Origin: Ostreococcus lucimarinus CCE9901
Lineage: Eukaryota; Chlorophyta; Mamiellophyceae; Mamiellales; Bathycoccaceae
DNA length: 64,000 bases
Assembly: GCF_000092065.1 (NCBI RefSeq)
Contig: NC_009359.1
Span: forward strand, 310,001-374,000
Reading direction: 5' to 3'
Below, piece by piece: positions 36,904 through 45,575 of this stretch (the stretch's first letter is position 1; each line of letters opens with the position of its first letter). The notes beneath the pieces are model-generated. The model made no database searches. It worked only from the letters and a program-made list of their open reading frames with translations, and was not told where the DNA came from. A program made the position numbers and the translations under genes.

Positions 36904-38094
36904 TTACACGCCGAGACGGGCGCGAAGCTCGCGAAGGGCGGCGTCGACGTCGACGTCCATGGCGACGGAGACGCGCGGACGGTCGGACCAGGCGTTGCGG
37001 AAGAGCCAGGCGCGGCGAGCGTCGAGGAAGACGGCGCCGCGGGCGCAGTCGCGGGCGAGCGCGACGCGGACGGCGCCGCGGCGGAAAGTGAAGACGGCAT
37101 CGCGGACGTGAGGGAGGGCTAAGAGCAGAGCGGTGGGATCGTGGACGTAGATGCCGTCGAAGTCGGCGACGCGGAGGTGATACGCCTTGTAGAATTGGGT
37201 GGCGTCGTGAAGAAAGGCGCGGAGGAGGTTGGAGCATCGACGCGGCGGCGAGACGGCGTCGGCGTCGCGGAGAACGGTTTCCAAACGCTCGATCTCGGCG
37301 CCAGAAAGACGCACTCGAGTCGTCACGTCGAGACCTACGACGAAGGTGCGCTCGAACGCGCCGAAAACCTCATCCGCGGCCTCGGGGTCGCCTAAAATAT
37401 TCGCCTCCGCCGCCGGATTTACGTTGCCGTTTACCTCAAACGCGCCTCCGAGCACGACGAGCTCACCCATGGTTTCCGAGCACTCGGGATGCCGCCGAAA
37501 CGTCAGCGCTATGTTTGTCAACGGCGCGAGCGCCAGCACCGTCACCTCGCCCGGGTACTTGGCGCACATCTCCGCTATAAAATCCGCCGCCTCTCGCCCC
37601 GCTCGGTGTTCCACCGCGCTCTCCTCGGGCCGCGTCTCGTACGCGCCGCGCACGCCCCCGAACCCGTCTTCGCCGTGCACGAAATCCGCGACCAACACCG
37701 CGGAATCGTCCGCCGTGGACGCGCCCGCGCCCGATCGGTCGTCCTCGTCGAGCGCCGCCAGCGGCGCGCGCGCGCCGTCGACCACCGGCAACCGCGCGCC
37801 GGCTTCGCGCCTCCACGACCCGGCGAGCGCGCACATCTCGACGAGCGTGCGCGCGTTTCGCGTCGCGTCGTCGCGCCGAACGTTGCCGAAGACGGTGGTG
37901 AGGCCGAGGACTTCGACCTCGGTCGACATCGTTTCGAGCGCGAGCGCGATGGCGAAGGCGTCGTCGACGCCGGGATCGGTGTCGATGATGAGCTTGCGCG
38001 GCGGCGGCGACGCCGGCGTCGACGCGGGAGACGCCGTCCGCGTCGAGGAGGCGTCGACGGGCGCGTTAGTGTGTGTCGTCGCGGGAGACGACAT
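36904..38094 (-). CDS. Inosine-uridine preferring nucleoside hydrolase
   Basis: 396 residues. The calcium-binding DTDPGVDD motif is at 38-45, with family blocks LTTVFGN, ALAPLTNIAL, LGGAF..GN..P.AE.NI and the later DGIYVHDPTA containing the conserved Asp. The enzyme hydrolyses N-glycosidic bonds of nucleosides for purine/pyrimidine salvage. About 30 Ser/Thr/Pro residues precede the fold and are encoded partly by a 57-bp tandem duplication that also contains the start codon. The stretch with acidic and Gly residues (~115-150) is an insertion between early helices. Confidence 0.92.
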   Translation of the reverse strand: MSSPATTHTNAPVDASSTRTASPASTPASPPPRKLIIDTDPGVDDAFAIALALETMSTEVEVLGLTTVFGNVRRDDATRNARTLVEMCALAGSWRREAGARLPVVDGARAPLAALDEDDRSGAGASTADDSAVLVADFVHGEDGFGGVRGAYETRPEESAVEHRAGREAADFIAEMCAKYPGEVTVLALAPLTNIALTFRRHPECSETMGELVVLGGAFEVNGNVNPAAEANILGDPEAADEVFGAFERTFVVGLDVTTRVRLSGAEIERLETVLRDADAVSPPRRCSNLLRAFLHDATQFYKAYHLRVADFDGIYVHDPTALLLALPHVRDAVFTFRRGAVRVALARDCARGAVFLDARRAWLFRNAWSDRPRVSVAMDVDVDAALRELRARLGV

Positions 38095-38137
38095 CCGCGT
38101 CGAGGAGGCGTCGACGCGCGCGTCGATGAGTGTCGTC
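38024..38137. repeat. 57-bp tandem duplication spanning the nucleoside hydrolase start
   Basis: Copies at 38024-38080 and 38081-38137 match at most positions and keep frame (19 codons). The start codon lies in the upstream copy, where GACAT replaces GCCGT of the other copy. Confidence 0.9.
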
Positions 38138-38350
38138 GCGCCTACGGCGAAGACAGTTGACCTCGAGCGCGCGCGCGAAGGAGAGAGGGAGACGCGCGCG
38201 CGTCGTTCGAGCCGAGCGCGGACGCGAGACGCGAATCGTTGAATGATGCGTGGCGCGTAGGCACGCGCTCACGCGCTAACGGTGCGATTTCGACGCGATT
38301 GTCGTTCTACTTGCGCTACGTTTGTTGCTCGGGACTGGGCAGCCTGGAAG

Positions 38351-39313
38351 TCATCGCTCGTCCTCGTCTTCGTCGTCTTCGTCCCAGAAATCCTTGATGG
38401 CGCGGATCGTGGATTGTAACTTGGGTTTGTTCACGAGTTTGCGTCGCAGACCGTAGCCACCGTCGGTCTCCATGACGAGATTAGGTCCGGTTAAGAAGGC
38501 CAACGCGGCGCCGCCGACGAGTCCGCCGGCGTGCCCCCAATTGTCTATTCGTCTACTCGTGAGACCGAAACCCATGTTCACCGCCAACGCCGTGCCGAGT
38601 TGTTGCAGCTGCATGTCCGCGCGCTCGCCTAAATATCGCTTGTGGCGCTGCAAGTACACCGCCAACGCGCCGGCCAAGCCGAAGACGGCGCCGCTCGCGC
38701 CGACGCTATTCGACGCGCAAAACCGATAACTCGCGTAATTTCCAGCCACGCCCGCGCCGAAATACACCGCTAAAAACTGTTCGCGCCCGAACGTCGCCTC
38801 CATGAGCGGTCCGATGCTGTTCAACGAGTACATATTCACCATCAAGTGCGGCAGCCCGCCGTGCAAAAAAATCGGCGTCGCCAACCGCCACAGCTGCCCC
38901 GCGGCGATCCGTTCGTTCACCTTCGCCCCGAGCGCGGTGATCGCCTGTCCGCTCAAAATCTGTAACGCGAACGCGCTCGCCGTGCCGATCATGATGGCGT
39001 TCGTGCACGCGCGATCGGGATCGTCGAACACGCCGCGCGCCGCCGCGCGGCGTCCGCCCTCGCGTCGTCGCCCCCCTCCTCGCGCCCCGTCCGCGCGCTC
39101 GCCCGGGCCCGCGAGCGCCGCGCCGAGCGCGACCGCGTTCGCCGCCTTCCCGACCATCGGCGCCGCGCGTCGCGCGCCGTCGCGCACCGCCCGCGCCGTC
39201 GCCGTCGCGTCCTCGCGCGCGCGTCGCCGTCGTCGTCGTCGCGCGTCGCGCGTCGCGTCGTCGCCGCGATCGAACGCGCCGAGCCCGCGACCGAGCGCGA
39301 CGAAGCGCGTCAT
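38351..39313 (-). CDS. Rhomboid intramembrane serine protease, probably plastid
   Basis: 320 residues from the ATG at 39313 (MTRFVALGRG); an extension to 39565 lies antisense to the next gene and is low complexity. The first ~95 residues are Arg/Ala-rich. The rhomboid core follows with HGGLPHLMVN (His156, Asn160), nucleophile Ser208 in GASG and His261 in NWGHAGGLVGG, so the Ser-His dyad is intact. Six or so hydrophobic helices span ~105-275. An acidic tail (DEDDEDEDER) ends the protein. Plant plastid rhomboids act on envelope or thylakoid membrane proteins; the substrate is unknown. Confidence 0.9.
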   Translation of the reverse strand: MTRFVALGRGLGAFDRGDDATRDARRRRRRRAREDATATARAVRDGARRAAPMVGKAANAVALGAALAGPGERADGARGGGRRREGGRRAAARGVFDDPDRACTNAIMIGTASAFALQILSGQAITALGAKVNERIAAGQLWRLATPIFLHGGLPHLMVNMYSLNSIGPLMEATFGREQFLAVYFGAGVAGNYASYRFCASNSVGASGAVFGLAGALAVYLQRHKRYLGERADMQLQQLGTALAVNMGFGLTSRRIDNWGHAGGLVGGAALAFLTGPNLVMETDGGYGLRRKLVNKPKLQSTIRAIKDFWDEDDEDEDER

Positions 39314-39315
39314 CT

Positions 39316-39346
<31 letters not shown>

Positions 39347-39407
39347 TCCGCCGGCGCGGCGTCGGCGTGTGCGGCGGACGACGCGCGTCGTCAGAGCGAC
39401 GCGCGCG

Positions 39408-40262
39408 ATGGCGACGGCGACGCGCGCGACGGCGTCGATCGCGTCGAGCGCGCGCGCGCGCGTTCGAGCGCGGCGGACGACGACGACGACGCGCGCGCGC
39501 GACGACGACGCGGACGCGGGACTGAAGGCGGCGTGGTACGGCGCGGAAGCGTTCGGCAATCTCATCGGCGCGACGCGCGCGACGACGACGCACGGGACGA
39601 CGACGACGACGACGGCGATGACGCGCGAGGGCGCGCTCGAGTCGATTCGCGCGGATTACGCCGAGGAGTACTTCGTGAGCGGGCGAGGCGAGATGGCGGC
39701 GTACGCGGGCGACTGCGAGTTCGCCGATCCGTTCGTGTCGTTCCGAGGTTTGGATAGATTTCGCGCGAACGTGGCGAACTTGGGAGGGATGATGCGGGAG
39801 GTTGATCTGCAGATTAAGTCGTTCGAGGAGACGGAGGACGGGGTGCAGACGGAGTGGAGGTTTTCTTGCGTTTTAGACTTACCCTGGAGGCCGATGCTCG
39901 CGGCGAGCGGGGGCACGACGCACGTGTTAAACGACGAGAATCGGGTGGTTCGGCACTACGAGCGGTGGGACGTCGATCCGAAGAAGGTGTTGGGGCAGCT
40001 CTTGAAGCCGGCGTCGAAGATTCCGGAGAACCAGGCGGAGGTGTTCATGGCGTCGGCGGGGTCGGGGGACGTCGTCGGCGCGTTGGGCGCCGTCGCGCCG
40101 GTGCTGCTTCGCGCGAGCGCGCCGCTGTGGTTGACGTCGGCGGCGCTGCGCGCGGGGACGCACACGGAATCGACTGGGATCGAGGGTTTCTTCGGTTGGC
40201 TTTTCGCGTTGGCTTGCGTGAGCCAAGTCGCCAAGTTCTTGCGCGGCATCGGAATTTCTTAA
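39408..40262 (+). CDS. DUF2358 (NTF2-like) protein, plastid targeted
   Basis: 284 residues from the ATG at 39408 (MATATRATASIASSAR), which begins a clear transit-like region. The conserved domain starts around residue 66: IRADYAEEYFVSG, then YAGDCEFADPFVSFRGLDRFRANVANLG, then a WRFSCVLDLPWRP block and HYERWDV, matching the plant DUF2358 family of NTF2-like fold. Function is not established. The C-terminal third holds a hydrophobic region (VVGALGAVAPVLLRASAPLWLTSAALR) and another near GFFGWLFALACV, so it may be membrane associated. 94 bp separate it from the divergent rhomboid gene. Confidence 0.85.
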   Translation: MATATRATASIASSARARVRARRTTTTTRARDDDADAGLKAAWYGAEAFGNLIGATRATTTHGTTTTTTAMTREGALESIRADYAEEYFVSGRGEMAAYAGDCEFADPFVSFRGLDRFRANVANLGGMMREVDLQIKSFEETEDGVQTEWRFSCVLDLPWRPMLAASGGTTHVLNDENRVVRHYERWDVDPKKVLGQLLKPASKIPENQAEVFMASAGSGDVVGALGAVAPVLLRASAPLWLTSAALRAGTHTESTGIEGFFGWLFALACVSQVAKFLRGIGIS

Positions 40263-40329
40263 ACGCGTGAATCTATCCGTCTATTAGTTCTTACATGTGG
40301 ATTGTTTTGTAGTGCTACGTATCGCTGAC

Positions 40330-41739
40330 TCAGTTGCGCTTGTGACGCTGCACTTTTTGAATCCCTCGAGTGGGCGTCTCCACAGCCTTTCGCTTCATCG
40401 AAGCCGGCTTCGGTGGGATTGAATCTTCTCTCTTGATTTCGCCCGCCGACGCGACGCGCCTCGGGACGATTTTGTGTTCCAAGCCGCCGACCGCCTTCTT
40501 CGCCTCTACGTCCGCCATTCCCGGAATGTACCCCGGCGTCTTACCCTTCGCGACGAGCCGTTCGTACACGGTGACAAGTTTTTTACGCACGCGCAAGAGT
40601 TCAATCGTTTCCTCGCGCAGCTTTAGCCAACCAGCGCACACCGCGTGCGTGTTCATCGAGGGCGTCTTCACGCCGAGGTCTTCTAAGGACTGATCGATAC
40701 GTTTAGCGAATCGCGCGCCGCCTTGCGCCGCGTTAGCTTGTTCGTTCGCGACGGTGATGAAATGCTGCCCGCGCAAGTACGGCCCGGGCTTCAACGCCGC
40801 CGAGCCTCTGAGTGGCAACTCGGGCGCCAACGTCTCAAAGTCGGCGCGAACGTCGTCTATGGACACTGGATTCTGCACCATGTGCGTGCGTGAGGTGGAG
40901 AACACCGCCGTGGCCTTTTGCAACAAGGCTTGATTTTCCGTTCGTCGTCGCTTTTCAATCTCTCGCACGCGCTTTAAAATCTCAGCCTCTTCCTTCATCT
41001 CTCCGTTGGTACGATTCAGCAGCGTGTTCAGCGCCACCTTTCTGTCGAGCTCGTGTTGGGCGTTGAACGGCATTTTCACGATTTGATGCGCCGCCGCCTC
41101 CTCGGGCGATTCCGCGCGCGTCTCAATCAACGTCTTCGCAATGCTATAGTATCTCACCTTCAAATCTTCCACCGTACGCGTCTGTTGACTTGCGAAATCC
41201 CATCGATCGACGACGACGATGAATCGCAAGTCAAACCGCTCCAGTTGTTCAAACAAATAATCCGTCTCCTCCTTCGTCCACGAATCGTCCAAGTGTTTCA
41301 GCACTCTTTCGTACTCATCGCTCGTGTACTTCAACATCTCAATCTTTTTGTTATATTTCGCGAACGCGTAATCCCCGCCCACGTCTCCGCCGTTCGTCCC
41401 CATGAGCGTCGGCTGCGCGCCGCCGACGGCTTTCTTCACCCAGTGCTTCAGTTGCAATTGATCCGTTCGCGCGCTGTTCCGAAACGGCTGCCACTGCCAC
41501 GTCACCGTGCGCGCGGTGATTTTGCGTTTATCCTTCATTCCGTGCAGCGACAGCGCGCTCGGGACGATGGCGGCGCGCGCGTCGTCGCGTTCGTCGTCGC
41601 CCTCGCGTCCGCGCGTGATCTGCCACACCTCTCTGTGGACACCTTTCGGCGGTTTGAGCGACGGTTTCGCCTTGGCGCGCGATTTCGGGGCGCTCGCGCC
41701 GCCGCGCGGGATGCCTAGGATGTCTTTCGCGTCCGCCAT
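40330..41739 (-). CDS. SWC4: SWC4/DMAP1 family chromatin protein
   Basis: 469 residues from the ATG at 41739 (MADAKDILGI). Family blocks are present: RKITARTVTWQWQPFRNSARTDQL near the N terminus, YTSDEYERVL, and a SANT-like domain (DDSWTKEETDYLFEQLERFDLRFIVVVDRWDF). The central RVREIEKRRRTE helix and C-terminal LRKKL-type helices also match DMAP1. SWC4/DMAP1 is a shared subunit of the NuA4 acetyltransferase and SWR1 H2A.Z-deposition complexes. The C terminus is basic and probably nuclear localising. It diverges from the ING-Tudor gene. Confidence 0.93.
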   Translation of the reverse strand: MADAKDILGIPRGGASAPKSRAKAKPSLKPPKGVHREVWQITRGREGDDERDDARAAIVPSALSLHGMKDKRKITARTVTWQWQPFRNSARTDQLQLKHWVKKAVGGAQPTLMGTNGGDVGGDYAFAKYNKKIEMLKYTSDEYERVLKHLDDSWTKEETDYLFEQLERFDLRFIVVVDRWDFASQQTRTVEDLKVRYYSIAKTLIETRAESPEEAAAHQIVKMPFNAQHELDRKVALNTLLNRTNGEMKEEAEILKRVREIEKRRRTENQALLQKATAVFSTSRTHMVQNPVSIDDVRADFETLAPELPLRGSAALKPGPYLRGQHFITVANEQANAAQGGARFAKRIDQSLEDLGVKTPSMNTHAVCAGWLKLREETIELLRVRKKLVTVYERLVAKGKTPGYIPGMADVEAKKAVGGLEHKIVPRRVASAGEIKREDSIPPKPASMKRKAVETPTRGIQKVQRHKRN

Positions 41740-41869
41740 CGTGCGTCGAGGCGCGCGCGCGACGGAGAGTGGCGTCGCGGAGCGCGAATTCACGAGAACC
41801 TCGCCCCGACGACGATTCGCCGCACACGCCGACGCGCCGGCGCGCGCGCGCGCTCGAACGTCGGTGACG
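41740..41869. promoter_or_regulatory. 130-bp bidirectional interval between two chromatin genes
   Basis: It contains both 5' regions of SWC4 and the ING-Tudor gene. It is GC-rich without a TATA-like box. Shared regulation is inferred from position only. Confidence 0.5.
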
Positions 41870-42932
41870 ATGAGCGAAACGGCGACGGTGACGTACCTGG
41901 AGAAATTCGTGGACAGTGCGTGCGCGAGAGCGAGGCGAGAGCGAGGCGAAGGGTGAAATTTCGCTCGGACGACCGAGGACGATCGAGCTCGAACGCGAAG
42001 ACTGACGATCGTTACGCGCGCGTCGTGACGTAGATCTCGCGGACGTCCCCGCGGAGTTGCAGCGGATACTACAAACGATCGGGGAGCTCGATAAACGGAA
42101 CGTGCGATTGCGAGATGCGGTGCAAGCAAAGGTGGACGAGTGCGCGTCGGCGCCGAGTCTGAGCGCGCGAGGCGCGCGCAGCGCCGACGTCGACGCGGTG
42201 AGCACGTTGAAGAAAGAGATCGAAGAACTTCACGATACGATGGCGATGGTATCCAATGAGAAGATACGGTTGGCGCAGATGGCGTTGGATTTAGTGAAAG
42301 GGAACGCGACGGTGCTCGACGCTGAGATGAAGACGTTCCGCACAGAGCTCGAGGAACAAGGTATTAACCCGGACGAGGACGTCGATGATGGGTACGGCTA
42401 CGCGCAGGTGCAAGCGCAGTACCACCGCAAGATGCAAAAGCCGCAATATCAATATCAAAGACCCGCGCCTATGCCGCAGCAGCAGCGCGCGTACGGCGAA
42501 CACGCGATGAGCTCGATGGACGTCGGCGACCTCGTGGCGGCAAACGTAGGGGCGTTGAACCAAAGCGCCGGTGGACAAGAGTGGATCGTTGCGACCGTGA
42601 CTCGATATTCTCCAACTGAACGCGAGTTTGAGATCGTTGATGCGGACGAAGACGCGGAAAAGCACGTGTACCGCTTGCCGCAAAAGTTTGTCATCCCGCT
42701 TCCGAAGACGGCGTCTGTGAAGCAGTCGCAAAACTTTCCCGCCGGGACGAGCGTGCTCGCTGTGTACCCGAACACGACCACGTTCTACAAAGCCAAGGTC
42801 GTGCAACCGGCGAGAAGACTCCCGAACGCGGAGTACAGCGAGTTCGTGTTAGAGTTTGAAGACGACGGCGACGCCGACGGTCAAGCGCATCGCCCCGTGC
42901 CGTTCCGCCACGTCGTCTTATTTCCGCGATGA
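41870..42932 (+). CDS. ING N-terminal domain fused to SGF29-type tandem Tudor (two exons)
   Basis: Exons 41870-41915 and 42034-42932 give 314 residues; splicing makes codon AAT and restores YLEKFVDNLADVPAELQR, the opening helix of ING proteins. The ING-like helical region extends to about residue 110 (ELDKRN, then IRLAQMALDLV...LDAEMKTFRTELEEQG). Residues ~165-314 are the SGF29 tandem Tudor domain (VGDLVAANV, EWIVATVTRYSP, IPLPK, VLAVYPNTTTFYKA.VV, and a FEDD block). No PHD finger is present. ING domains dock into histone acetyltransferase complexes and SGF29 Tudors read H3K4me2/3 in SAGA. Most of both domains lies in one uninterrupted exon, so the fusion is not a splicing artefact of mine. 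Confidence 0.88.
41916..42033 (+). other. Intron of the ING-Tudor gene
   Basis: 118 nt, GTGCGTG donor, GTAG acceptor, GACTGAC at 42000-42006. Placed by continuity of the ING helix. Confidence 0.88.
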
Positions 42933-43145
42933 GCGGTGCGAGCGGGAACACAGTTTCGCGCGATCGATCGATCGTGCGTGCGCGCTATTTCGTGTAATCA
43001 ACAGGTAGTTTGTTAGCTTTAAAACACGCGACGAACGCTCGACTTCGGCGCGCGCCGAACCAAGTCGTCCCGTCTACTTTTGATTTGAGCCCGTCATCGC
43101 GCGACGACGTCGCTCGGGTCTTTGACCAGACCACACGACGGCCGC

Positions 43146-43607
43146 TTACGCCGGCGGAGACACCCCCGCGTGCGTCTCCAACCACATCTTGAGCTTATCG
43201 TACGAAATCGCCCCCTCGTTCTTCGACCCCGCCACCTCGGCGCCGTCCTTGAACATGATGAGCGTCGGAAGCCCATACACCGAGTACTTCTCCACCAGCG
43301 CCGGGTTCCCATCGCACTCGACCTTCACCACCTTGATCGCATCGCCGTACTCCTTATCAGCCTTCTCCACAATCTTACTGATCAGTTTGCACGGCCCGCA
43401 CCACGACGCCCAAAAATCGACGAGCACCGGCTTCCCCGCGCCCACGACCTCCGCCTCGAACGTCGCCTCGCTCACGTCCGCGACCGCGCGCGCCGTTCGC
43501 GCCGCGCGCGCCTCGCGCCCAGCGCCCGTTCGTCGTCCGCGTCCCATCACCCGACGCGTCGCCGCGCGTCCCATCGTCGGCGTCACCGTCGCCATCGCCG
43601 TCGCCAT
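43146..43607 (-). CDS. Thioredoxin x-type, plastid
   Basis: 153 residues. An Arg/Ala/Gly-rich presequence (~45 residues) precedes a complete thioredoxin fold with active site WCGPC at 69-73 and the cis-Pro loop YGLPTL. The C-terminal GSKNEGAISYDKLKMWLE is closest to plant thioredoxin x, which mainly reduces 2-Cys peroxiredoxins in the stroma; type y is the alternative. Two early Met codons (residues 1 and 5) are both possible starts. It converges with the ING-Tudor gene, 213 bp away, and that interval holds no evident gene. Confidence 0.92.
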   Translation of the reverse strand: MATAMATVTPTMGRAATRRVMGRGRRTGAGREARAARTARAVADVSEATFEAEVVGAGKPVLVDFWASWCGPCKLISKIVEKADKEYGDAIKVVKVECDGNPALVEKYSVYGLPTLIMFKDGAEVAGSKNEGAISYDKLKMWLETHAGVSPPA

Positions 43608-44459
43608 CGCCGTCGTCCCGCGCGCTCGCGACGCGCGTTCGTTCGCGCGCGCGTCCGCGTCCTCGACGAACGCGCGCGTTCGCGACGTTCAATTTCGCGC
43701 GCGTCGACGCGTTCGCCGCGCTCCCGCGCGTCGTCGTGTGCCGCGCGCGCGCGTCGCGCGATCGATCGCGCGACGTCACGACACGCGTCATCCAGTTTCC
43801 GAATGTCCGAACCCACCGTCGACCCCCTCGCGCGCGACGAGTCCGCACCCGCCATCGCGGCCCCGTCCGAAAAAGAAATAAAAAAAGTCCCGAACGTTTA
43901 CATGGCGCGAAACCGCGCATCGTGCGAGAATGATCTGCTTTTTGACGCGCGTCCTCGACCGCGCGTCGCGCGCCGTCGCCACGTCAGCGCGGTCGCCACA
44001 CGCCGACGACGCCATCGCGCGCGGGCCATCGCGCGCGCGCGAACGCCGCGCGACGCTCGACGGCGCGCGCGAGCGCGGACGCGCGCGAATCCGTCGATCG
44101 CGACGCGATCGCGCGGCGGCGCGACGCGAGGCCGCGGCGACGCGACGCGCGCGCGACCGCGCGAGGCGAACGGACGCGCCAACGGGACGCGGCGACGGGC
44201 GGCGGCGGCGCGGCGACGCGCGACGACGGCGCGCGCGCGACGCGAGAGCGCGAGCGCGCGCGAGCGATCGCGAGTAGAGGTGCGTGGACGCGCGACCGCG
44301 GCGATCCGACGACGCGGCGACGACGGCGCGCGCGCGATGCGGGCGCGGGCGACGCGATGATGCGCTTTTCGGGCATTCGCGAACGGGACGCGGGATTCGA
44401 ATGGAATGACTGACGAATGCGACGGTCGGCGACGGTAGACGGCGCGCGAGTGATCGAAC
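43608..44459. other. 852-bp stretch, mostly GC-rich low complexity, with probable 5' intron of the GATA gene
   Basis: All six frames are Arg/Ala-rich shadows. One short plus-strand segment from an ATG at 43804 (MSEPTVDPLARDES) has ordinary composition for about 45 codons before running into low complexity. It could be a small exon, but nothing confirms it. GACTGAC at 44408-44414 followed by GTAG at 44435-44438 looks like the 3' end of an intron; a GTGCGTGG donor lies at 44280. This would be a 5' UTR intron of the GATA gene. Confidence 0.45.
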
Positions 44460-45285
44460 ATGGGCGACGTGCGGTTTGTCGCGCGCGAGGATCGAACGGC
44501 GTTCGCGAAGGCGAGGCCGTACGCGTACGCGAGCGAGGTGAGCGGCGAGGCGAATTCGTTCAAACGCGCGGGCGCCCAGCGAGACGCGGTCGAGACGGCT
44601 GACTGACGATTTTATTCCACGTCGCGCGTAGATGTTTGAAAATGTGCGTCACGTTGGGCACGATTTGAAGGTTGAAGACGGTGGCGCGTGGCGCAGGCCG
44701 ACGTACGAGTCGATCGTCGCGGCGCAAGGGCGAGGCGAGCGAAGAGAGCGCGACTCGAGCGTGGAGAGCGACCACACGACGCAGAGCGACGCGTGCGCCA
44801 GGAAGGTGGTCGTCGAGGACGACGGACCGTCGCCCGAGGCTGGGGTCACGTGCGCGTGTTGTCGAACGCAAAAGACACCGTTGTGGAGAAATGGCCCGAC
44901 GGGGGCGAAGACGTTGTGCAACGCGTGCGGCGTGCGCTTCAAGGCGGGTCGCGTCGTGTGCGACGAGGACGGCAACGTCGTGACGTTGGCTCCGCAGAGT
45001 CGAAAGCGATCCTTGAGCGTTGATCACCACGAGCGCGGGCGGCAGCTGAACAAGAGTAACTACGCGGCTTTGCACAAGCGCATCAAGCCTTCGCACTCGT
45101 CGTTTGCGTACACGCATTTGAGCGACGCGCGAATGATCGAGCTCCAACGCGTGGGCGATCGAGGCGCCAAGGCGCCTTTTCCCCGCGTGCACTCTGCGAC
45201 AATTTTGACCGACTACGACGGTGCCGTGCTGCTGATGCTTTTGCACGACGGCGAAGAAAGTGAAGGCGAAAGCGACGAAGACTAG
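44460..45285 (+). CDS. GATA-type zinc finger transcription factor (two exons)
   Basis: Exon 1 44460-44537 (26 codons, [20 protein letters not shown]) and exon 2 44632-45285 join in phase 0 to give 243 residues. The finger is C-x2-C-x18-C-x2-C with Cys100, Cys103, Cys122 and Cys125 ([19 protein letters not shown]), the plant/fungal spacing. It would bind GATA sites in nuclear DNA. The tail contains an acidic end and a helix around ARMIELQRV. If exon 1 were ignored, the ATG at 44632 would give 217 residues; the in-frame exon with good splice sites makes the longer form more likely. Confidence 0.88.
44538..44631 (+). other. Intron of the GATA gene
   Basis: 94 nt, GTGAGC donor, GTAG acceptor, GACTGAC at 44601-44607. 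Phase 0. Confidence 0.8.
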
Positions 45286-45575
45286 GTTTGTCTTCAGCAC
45301 CCTGTACCATGACCATTCTGTTTGTTTTTTGTTTTGCGCGCTCTTGGTTTCAGCCGCGGCCCCGAGGTCTTGTCCTCGGGTTGTACTTTTTTCAAATAAC
45401 CCGGTCGCACGAAAGTGCGCCTGTAAAAAATCGATTCTTTTTCACGACGTTGAGCGTGACATCGTACAATAAAACCATATTCATAACTCTGTAAACTTTG
45501 CTTTGATGTGTTATAAAAACTTTCCACTTTTTCTCCGTCATATCCAGTTTCTACTCGCGCGACGCGCGCCGACTA

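Noticed and set aside
38802-39407. Upstream extension of the DUF2358 gene
   Set aside because: Antisense to the rhomboid coding region; the ATG at 39408 starts a proper transit-like sequence.
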